A stretch of DNA of 21,610 nt from JAIEPW01 sp964406035 (GTDB lineage Bacteria > Acidobacteriota > Terriglobia > Bryobacterales > Bryobacteraceae). The stretch is from the NCBI GenBank assembly GCA_964406035.1, contig CAYOQB010000094.1:1-21610 (forward strand). The letters run 5' to 3'. The notes beneath the pieces are model-generated. The model saw only the letters and a program-made list of their open reading frames with translations. It did not search any database and was not told the DNA's origin. This document shows, piece after piece, positions 16,140-21,610 of this stretch (position 1 is its first letter; every line of letters begins with the position of its first letter). The translations under genes were made by a program, and so were the position numbers.

Positions 16140-19100
16140 ATGGAACCAGCAGCACCATCGGTGAAGTGTCCGAAATGCAGCCATAGCAATCCGTTCGGCG
16201 TGGCTCGCTGCTCGGTTTGCGACAGCGCGATGGATTCGGCCGCGGAGCGCGGCGGCGCGAGCATTTTCGAGACGATCGCGGTGGATGCCACGGTTGGCGA
16301 GAACCGGCGCGCGGACCGTTCCGGCGACGCCCGCACGCTGGCGCCGGGATCGGTTCTGGTGGGCCGCTACGAAATCCTGAAGCTGCTGGGCGAAGGCGGC
16401 ATGGGCGCCGTCTATAAAGCGCAGGACCGGGAGCTGGGCCGCCTGGTGGCGCTCAAGGTAATCCGTCCGGAGCTGGGAAACAATCCGAAGATTCTGGAGC
16501 GGTTCAAGCAGGAACTGATCCTGTCGCGGCAGATCGGCCATCGCAACGTGATCCGCATCTTCGACCTCGGGGTCGAGGATCAGGTGAAGTTCATCACCAT
16601 GGAGTATATCGAGGGCGAGGATCTCTCTTCGCTGCTCGAAAAGCGGCCGTTCACGGTGGAAGAGACGGTGCACGTGATCCGGCAGGTCTGCCTGGCTCTG
16701 GATGCCGCGCACGGCGAAGGCATCGTACACCGCGACCTGAAACCGCAGAACATCATGACCAATTCCGAGGGCCGGATCTGGGTGATGGACTTCGGCCTGG
16801 CGCGCAACCTGGAAGATCAGGGCATGACGCAGAGCGGCATGATCCTGGGCACACCGGCCTACATGTCGCCGGAGCAGGCCAAGGGTGAGCGCGCCGATCA
16901 TCGGGCGGACCTGTTCGCGCTCGGCGTGATGATGTACGAGATGCTGACCGGCACGGTGCCGTACAAGGCGGAAACCGTGCTCGCCAGCCTGCTGAAACGG
17001 GTGCAGGAGATCCCGCGCACGCCGATCGAGCTTTCGCCGGATCTGCCGCCTGCGCTGAGCGAGATCGTGATGCGCTGCCTGGCCATCGACGTCAACAACC
17101 GTTACCAGTCAGCCAGCGAGATCATCGCCGATCTGGACGAATTCCTGGGCAGCGATCCGAACCTGAGCCGCTTAGCCCAGCCGATTCAGGGCTCGTCCAG
17201 CACCAGCGCGCGGCGGCAGTCGATTGCCGTTTCGATGCCCGCGATGCAGGCGCCGGCTGCGCCGGTTCTGCCGCCCCCCGCGCCCCCGCCGGCCAGCCGC
17301 CGCAAGTGGATTTTCGCGGGGGCGGGAGCGGCGGTGGCGATCGCCGGCGGACTGGGTTTTTGGCTGTTGAGCGACGGCGAATCCACGCCCTCGGGCGCTC
17401 CGTCGAAACCGGTCACGCTGCTGGTCGCGGATTTCCAGAACGACACCGGCGACAGCGTCTTCGATGGCGCGCTGGAGCCGACCTTCGGCTTTGCCCTGGA
17501 AGGCGCCAATTTCATCTCGAATTACAGCCGCGCGGCTGCGATGCGGACGGCGGGACAGTTGAAGCCGGGCATTACCCGCCTGGATGAGGAGGTCAGCCGG
17601 CTGGTGGCGGTGCGCGAAGGCGTCAGCGCCGTGGTAGCCGGCTCTGTCCGCAAGGATGGAGGCACTTTCCGCCTGGCCGCTCGGGTGATTGACTCGGTGA
17701 CAGGCAACGAACTGGCGCGAGCCGAGGAGTCGACCTCGGGCAAGGACAAGATCCTGGCGCTGACCGGCAAACTGGCCGGCGCAGTCCGCAAGGCGCTGGG
17801 CGACCGGACGCCGGAATCGGTGCAGTTGGCCGCGGCGGAGACGTTCACGGCGGCATCGCTCGAGGCCGCGCAGGCGTACTCCCGGGCGCAGGATGCGCGA
17901 TTCGCCGGAAAAACCGAGGAAGCAATCAAGCTGTATCAGGAGGCGGTGAAGCTGGATCCCAACCTGGGCAGCGCGCTCTACGGCCTGGCGGTGACGTACT
18001 CGAGTTTCGAGCGAAACGAAGCGAACCGCTATTACGAGCTGGCGATGTCCAACATCAACCGGCTGAGCGATCGCGAAAAGTACCGGCTGCGCGGGGGTTA
18101 TTACCTGACCCAGTTGAATCATCAAAAGGCGCTGGACGAGTTCACCGAGCTGACCCGCCTGTACCCGGCCGACTTCTCCGGGCTGAGCAATCTTGCCTAC
18201 GTGTACTATCAGCGGCGCGAGATGCGCAAGGCGCTGGAGGAAGGCCGTAAGGCGCTGGATGTCTATCCCAAATACTCGCTGGCGCGCAGCAATTGCGCCA
18301 TGTTCGCGATGTACTCAGGCGATCTCGAGATGGCGGAAAAAGAGGCCTCCGCCGTGGTGGAGGCGAACCCGAAGTATCTGAAGGGTTATGACACGCTGGC
18401 GCTGGCGCGCCTGGCCGCGAATCAGCCGGCGAAGGCTATGGAGATCTACGGCCGCATGCAGGCCGTGGACGCACGCGGCGCGTCCCTGGGGGCGATGGGC
18501 CTGGCGGATGTCGCGTTGTACCAGGGCCGTGTAGCGGATGCGATCGCCATTCTGACGAAGGCGATCGCCGAGGACGAAAACAATAAGTACGTGGCCGGAG
18601 TCGCCAAAAAGACCGCGGTGCTGGGATCGGCGCAATTGCTGGCCGGCAACACGGCAGCCGCGCTGAGTGCGTTCCGCAAGGCTTCCGACCTGCGCAAGGA
18701 AGAAATGGTGCTGTACACCAGCGCGATTGGATTCATCGAGGCCGGACAACCGGCGGAGGCGATGAAGATCGCGAAGTTGCTTTCCGAGCGCCTGGAAAGC
18801 GATCCGCAGATTTACGCCAAGCTGATCGAAGGCGAAGCGGAACTGAGGCGCGGCCGCAACCGGGAGGCGCTGGCGCTGTTCGAAGAGGCGCAAAAGCTCA
18901 CCGATACCTGGTTAGGGCGCTTTTCCATGGGTCGCGCCTACCTGGCAATGGGCAACTTCGCTGAGGCCGACTCCGAGTTCGACAAGTGCCTGAAGCGTAA
19001 AGGCGAGGCCACCGGATTGTTCCTGGATGAGGTGCAGACCTACCATCACTTTGCCCCGGTGATCTACTATATCGGGCGCGCCCAGGAAGGCCTGAAGAGC

Positions 19101-19196
19101 AGTGGCGCGGCGGAGTCCTACAAGGCATTTCTGGCGATCAAGCCGGATTCCACCGAGCCACTGGTTCTGGACGCCCGCAAGCGCTTGAAGAAGTAG
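16140..19196 (+). CDS. Receptor-like Ser/Thr protein kinase: zinc ribbon, kinase, TM helix, TolB-like domain, TPRs
   Basis: A 1018-residue Hanks-type kinase. The N-terminus is a zinc ribbon, CPKC-x10-CSVC (C10, C13, C24, C27). The kinase domain (about 77-336) is intact: GEGGMGAVYKA loop (84-94), VALK with K106, HRDLKPQN (197-204), DFG (217-219) and GTPAYMSPEQ (237-246). A Pro/Ala-rich linker precedes a single membrane helix (about 391-410). Outside lies a TolB-like domain (TLLVADFQNDTGDSVFDGALE...VAGSVRKDGGTFRLAARVID) and then many TPR-type helical repeats from about 590 to the end. This architecture is frequent in Acidobacteria. It suggests that an extracytoplasmic protein-binding region regulates or is coupled to cytoplasmic phosphorylation. 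Substrates are unknown and no phosphatase gene is adjacent. The ribosome site before ATG 16140 is weak. It ends 3 nt from the convergent GH20 gene. Confidence 0.94.
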   Translation: MEPAAPSVKCPKCSHSNPFGVARCSVCDSAMDSAAERGGASIFETIAVDATVGENRRADRSGDARTLAPGSVLVGRYEILKLLGEGGMGAVYKAQDRELGRLVALKVIRPELGNNPKILERFKQELILSRQIGHRNVIRIFDLGVEDQVKFITMEYIEGEDLSSLLEKRPFTVEETVHVIRQVCLALDAAHGEGIVHRDLKPQNIMTNSEGRIWVMDFGLARNLEDQGMTQSGMILGTPAYMSPEQAKGERADHRADLFALGVMMYEMLTGTVPYKAETVLASLLKRVQEIPRTPIELSPDLPPALSEIVMRCLAIDVNNRYQSASEIIADLDEFLGSDPNLSRLAQPIQGSSSTSARRQSIAVSMPAMQAPAAPVLPPPAPPPASRRKWIFAGAGAAVAIAGGLGFWLLSDGESTPSGAPSKPVTLLVADFQNDTGDSVFDGALEPTFGFALEGANFISNYSRAAAMRTAGQLKPGITRLDEEVSRLVAVREGVSAVVAGSVRKDGGTFRLAARVIDSVTGNELARAEESTSGKDKILALTGKLAGAVRKALGDRTPESVQLAAAETFTAASLEAAQAYSRAQDARFAGKTEEAIKLYQEAVKLDPNLGSALYGLAVTYSSFERNEANRYYELAMSNINRLSDREKYRLRGGYYLTQLNHQKALDEFTELTRLYPADFSGLSNLAYVYYQRREMRKALEEGRKALDVYPKYSLARSNCAMFAMYSGDLEMAEKEASAVVEANPKYLKGYDTLALARLAANQPAKAMEIYGRMQAVDARGASLGAMGLADVALYQGRVADAIAILTKAIAEDENNKYVAGVAKKTAVLGSAQLLAGNTAAALSAFRKASDLRKEEMVLYTSAIGFIEAGQPAEAMKIAKLLSERLESDPQIYAKLIEGEAELRRGRNREALALFEEAQKLTDTWLGRFSMGRAYLAMGNFAEADSEFDKCLKRKGEATGLFLDEVQTYHHFAPVIYYIGRAQEGLKSSGAAESYKAFLAIKPDSTEPLVLDARKRLKK

Positions 19197-19201
19197 CGCT
19201 T
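19179..19201. other. Hairpin spanning the convergent stop codons of kinase and GH20 genes
   Basis: AAGCGCT (19179-19185) and AGCGCTT (19195-19201) form a 7-bp stem with a 9-nt loop. The stem encloses the kinase stop and reaches the GH20 stop. There is no T tract on either side, so it is at best a weak or factor-assisted termination element for both genes. No other terminator fits in the 3-nt gap. Confidence 0.35.
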
Positions 19202-21086
19202 ACGGCCGCTCCAGCAGCTTGATGACGCCGGGCGCGATGGCCACGATCAGCTCCCGCCGTGCATCGCCCAGTTGCTTCAACTTAGCGATCGCGGTGCGCC
19301 TCCGCGCGGGCGTCAGGTTGCGGCGGTTCAGCCCGAGCTCCGCGGCGGCCCGAACGTCGGCGGCGGCGGCTTGGATCTCGGCCTGAGGATACAACTCGCG
19401 AGCCTGCAACGCGGCATCACGCCAGCTTTCGAGGCTCGCTTCCTCGGGCGAGGCGTTGAACTCGCGCGCGGCGAGGCTCTCGGCCCGGATCCGATCGGCA
19501 AGGCCGTTGAGCGGGCTCGCCGTGGTGTATCGCCGGGAGCGGATGCGCTCGACGTAGCGGGCCGGATCGAGCGCGGTGGCGAGCGTCAGCAGGGGGCCGG
19601 CCTCCGCGGTCCCGGCGAGTTCCCGCATCCCTGCCTGATATTGGGATTCGACCGGAACACCGATGCTTTCCAAGTGCCGCGTGAGCGCCGGCAGCCGGCT
19701 GTACAGGTCTTCGGCATTATTCTGTTGCGCCGGCGACCACAGGCGTTCCGCCACAGCGCCCAGCCGCGGCCACAGACGGAAGTGAATGTTGCTGGCGGTG
19801 ATCATCTCGCTCCACAGGCAGGCTTCGCCGCCCAGGATCTGCTTCCGCTCCGCCTCGGTCAACATTTTTCGCTTCACCGGAATGCGGGGAGCGAAAAAGC
19901 GTTCCATGCGGTCGAGAGGATCGGCAGCCGTCCCGTCCATGCGGTTGCCGTAGGCATGCGCGGCGGGCAGATTCCAATCCATATAGAAACCCGAGGACAC
20001 GATCACGGGGTGGCCGGCCTGCGCCGCCGCGAGCACCGCATGTGCGCCGCGCCACGCCTGAATGGTGACATCAGCCGGAGTGGCCGGACCCACGATCTCA
20101 TCCCAACCGATCATTTTCCGGCCGTGCCGCGATAGTATCTCCCGCACGCGGTTCATGAAGTGATGCTGGAGTTGGTGATTGGAGGCGAAACCCTTGGCCC
20201 GGCGGAACGCGGCGATGCGCGGATTGGCGTCCCAATGCCTGCCGGTGACTTCGTCGCCGCCTACGTGAATGTAGGGATCGGGAAACAGGGCCGCCATCTC
20301 GCCGAGAAACGAGTCGAGAAACTCATAGACCTTCTCGTTGGCGGGGTCGAGTGCGGAGTCGAAGACTCCGAATCCGGTTTCGGGCGCGGCGGGCGGCGGT
20401 CCGGAGGCGAGGTCGGGCCGAGCGGCCAGAAGTGCGGTGGTGTGCCCCGGCAGGTCAAACTCAGGCACGATGCGGATGCCGTGCGCGGCGGCGTAGCGGA
20501 TCAGACGGCGGATGTCATCCTGCGAGTAGAAGCGGCCCGCGGCACCCTTCGCGGTGAGCTCCGGGTGGAGCTTGGATTCGACGCGAAACCCCTGATCGTC
20601 GGTCAGGTGCAGGTGCAGAACGTTGAGCTTGACGGCAGCCATGCCGACCAGGGTGCGCTCGATGTCTTCCACCGGCAGGAAGTGGCGAGCGGTGTCGAGC
20701 AGCAGTCCTCGCCATGCGAATCGCGGACGATCGTTGATATCAACGGCGGGAATCGATCCGTTTTGCGCCAGTTGCAGGAACGTGTGCAGGCCGTGGCGCG
20801 CGCCCGCGGGGGATTCGGCTTCGATGCTCGCACCGGCGGGAGTCACCCGCAGGCGATAAGACTCGCCGGGTCCGGATCCTGCCTCGATCCGCAGCGGCAC
20901 GCCGGTCGTGTCAATGCGCAAGCCATGGCGTCGCAGGAGGGATTCGCCATGTGCCTGAAGGTCCCCGGCCTGCAGGAAGACACCGCGATTCAGGTTCAAC
21001 TCGCCGGGCTCGCGTCTTGCCTGGGCTGGTGCGGGGATCACGTCCAGAGTCAGCGGCACAAGAAAAGCGATGGCGGTGGCAAACAC
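19200..21086 (-). CDS. Beta-N-acetylhexosaminidase, glycoside hydrolase family 20
   Basis: About 628 residues from a GTG start at 21086, chosen because it begins a good signal peptide (FATAIAFLVPLTLDVIPAPAQA). The open frame continues upstream into sequence that overlaps the divergent gene and shows no protein-like features. A GH20b-type N-terminal alpha/beta domain is followed by the TIM barrel: RPRFAWRGLLLDTARHFLP (121-138), LHLHLTDDQGFR (157-168), VPEFDLPGH (207-215) and HVGGDEV (274-280) with the catalytic pair D278-E279. AWRG and YMDWN carry the substrate-pocket tryptophans. A helical C-terminal extension of about 110 residues follows. The enzyme removes terminal GlcNAc/GalNAc from chitin oligomers, glycoconjugates or peptidoglycan fragments, probably in the periplasm or outside. 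It starts 42 bp from the divergent NTF2-like gene. Confidence 0.92.
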   Translation of the reverse strand: MFATAIAFLVPLTLDVIPAPAQARREPGELNLNRGVFLQAGDLQAHGESLLRRHGLRIDTTGVPLRIEAGSGPGESYRLRVTPAGASIEAESPAGARHGLHTFLQLAQNGSIPAVDINDRPRFAWRGLLLDTARHFLPVEDIERTLVGMAAVKLNVLHLHLTDDQGFRVESKLHPELTAKGAAGRFYSQDDIRRLIRYAAAHGIRIVPEFDLPGHTTALLAARPDLASGPPPAAPETGFGVFDSALDPANEKVYEFLDSFLGEMAALFPDPYIHVGGDEVTGRHWDANPRIAAFRRAKGFASNHQLQHHFMNRVREILSRHGRKMIGWDEIVGPATPADVTIQAWRGAHAVLAAAQAGHPVIVSSGFYMDWNLPAAHAYGNRMDGTAADPLDRMERFFAPRIPVKRKMLTEAERKQILGGEACLWSEMITASNIHFRLWPRLGAVAERLWSPAQQNNAEDLYSRLPALTRHLESIGVPVESQYQAGMRELAGTAEAGPLLTLATALDPARYVERIRSRRYTTASPLNGLADRIRAESLAAREFNASPEEASLESWRDAALQARELYPQAEIQAAAADVRAAAELGLNRRNLTPARRRTAIAKLKQLGDARRELIVAIAPGVIKLLERP

Positions 21087-21128
21087 CGAACCACTGTGAC
21101 ATTTCGGCCGGTTCGCCGTCCATCCGGC

Positions 21129-21542
21129 ATGAAAACGATTCTGTTGGTGGTAACCGCGACGGTCCCGCTGCTGGCTCAATCCGACACTGCCGCGGCGCGG
21201 GTTCCCATTGAAAGCTATCTGAAAGGTCACGCGACGGGACAGGCGGAGCACATTCGCGCAGCGTTCCACCCCGGCGCGCACATTCAGGGAATTCGCCAGG
21301 ACGGGAAATTTGTGGATTGGACCCTGGAAGAGTACGCGGCCGGTTTCAAAGGCGTGGTCAACCCGGAGGAGCCGCAACGCAAACGCTGGATCGAGAAGGT
21401 GGAGGTGACGGGCAACGCGGGCATCGCGACGGTCCGGTTCGATTATCCGAAGGTGAAGATCACGGACTATTTCGTGCTGTTGAAGCGGGACGGGCAGTGG
21501 CGGATCGCGAACAAGGTGTTCAGCAGCGAAAACAAGCCATAG
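21129..21542 (+). CDS. Secreted NTF2-like protein (putative lumazine-binding family)
   Basis: A 137-residue protein with a signal peptide (MKTILLVVTATVPLLAQ) and a single NTF2-like fold. The pattern IESYLKGHATGQAEHIRAAFHPGA, EYAAGF, IEKVEVTGNAGIATVRFDYP and ITDYFVLLKRDGQWRIANKVF closely follows the putative lumazine-binding (DUF4878/Lumazine_bd_2-like) group. In that group the helix-cone-sheet fold usually forms a dimer with a small-molecule pocket. No catalytic residues can be assigned. The ATG at 21129 is the first that gives a signal peptide; the longer upstream frame is antisense to GH20. Its start is 42 bp from the divergent GH20 start, so the two may share control. It ends 20 nt before the tRNA. 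Confidence 0.86.
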   Translation: MKTILLVVTATVPLLAQSDTAAARVPIESYLKGHATGQAEHIRAAFHPGAHIQGIRQDGKFVDWTLEEYAAGFKGVVNPEEPQRKRWIEKVEVTGNAGIATVRFDYPKVKITDYFVLLKRDGQWRIANKVFSSENKP

Positions 21543-21547
21543 GGGTG

Positions 21548-21553
21548 TATACT
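21548..21553 (+). promoter_or_regulatory. Candidate -10 box of the tRNA-Pro gene
   Basis: TATACT lies 9 bp before the first base of the tRNA, the right place for a stable-RNA promoter. A matching -35 is not evident, because the sequence upstream is the end of the NTF2-like gene. Confidence 0.45.
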
Positions 21554-21562
21554 GGAAGGGTT

Positions 21563-21610
21563 CGGGGCGTGGCTCAGCCTGGCTAGAGCGCCTGGTTCGG
21601 GACCAGGAGG
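21563..21610 (+). tRNA. tRNA-Pro (anticodon CGG), 3' truncated by window end
   Basis: The 5' acceptor strand CGGGGCG is followed by TG, then a D stem GCTC/GAGC around AGCCTGGCTA. The anticodon stem CCTGG/CCAGG encloses the loop TTCGGGA, which places CGG at positions 34-36 (reads CCG, proline). The variable loop begins at AGG, where the window stops. The T arm and 3' acceptor strand are not visible. Confidence 0.93.

Overview
The window is GC-rich, gene-dense bacterial DNA with very short intergenic gaps. It most likely comes from an Acidobacteriota genome of the Bryobacterales/Solibacter type. That assignment is an inference from gene content: a duplicated orphan MacB/FtsX permease (ADOP family, expanded in Acidobacteria), a Ser/Thr kinase fused to a TolB-like domain and a long TPR tail, a YtcJ-like secreted amidohydrolase and DinB-like proteins. 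No rRNA, CRISPR, phage or transposase gene is visible.

Layout, left to right. (1) 3-1145 (+) is a 5'-truncated glycosyltransferase fused to a RimI-type GNAT acetyltransferase. A terminator-like perfect palindrome lies inside its GNAT coding region. (2) 1278-1511 (+) is a small DUF465/YdcH-type protein followed by a clear intrinsic terminator. (3) 1612-3252 (+) is a secreted amidohydrolase, tail to tail at 1 nt with an unrecognised 120-aa gene at 3254-3616 (-). (4) 3662-7825 (-) holds a processive-type membrane GT2 glycosyltransferase followed by the ADOP permease. A GT-C mannosyltransferase-like membrane protein starts divergently 30 bp away (7856-9142, +). It is followed by a small membrane protein (9127-9543), a DinB-like protein (9548-10045) and an APC-superfamily transporter (10098-12086). 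(5) A strong bidirectional hairpin at 12106-12134 separates the transporter from a minus-strand cluster: HtrA/DegP protease (12158-13771), EamA transporter (13856-14743) and M20 metallopeptidase (14740-15975). (6) The 1018-aa receptor-like kinase (16140-19196, +) runs tail to tail at 3 nt into a GH20 beta-N-acetylhexosaminidase (19200-21086, -). Divergent from the GH20 gene is a small secreted NTF2/lumazine-binding-like protein (21129-21542, +). The window ends inside a tRNA-Pro(CGG) gene.

The genes form no single pathway, but many concern the cell envelope: three glycosyltransferases, a hexosaminidase, a periplasmic protease, an export-type permease, three secondary or GT-C type multispanning proteins and a transmembrane kinase. 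The content reads as ordinary chromosomal core/accessory DNA, not as an island or defence locus. The most unusual signals are the GT-RimI fusion and the 26-bp terminator-like palindrome inside its reading frame. No convincing new multi-gene system was found. Every intergenic stretch is below 300 bp; the longest are 1146-1277 and 15976-16139, and neither contains a hidden gene that could be supported.
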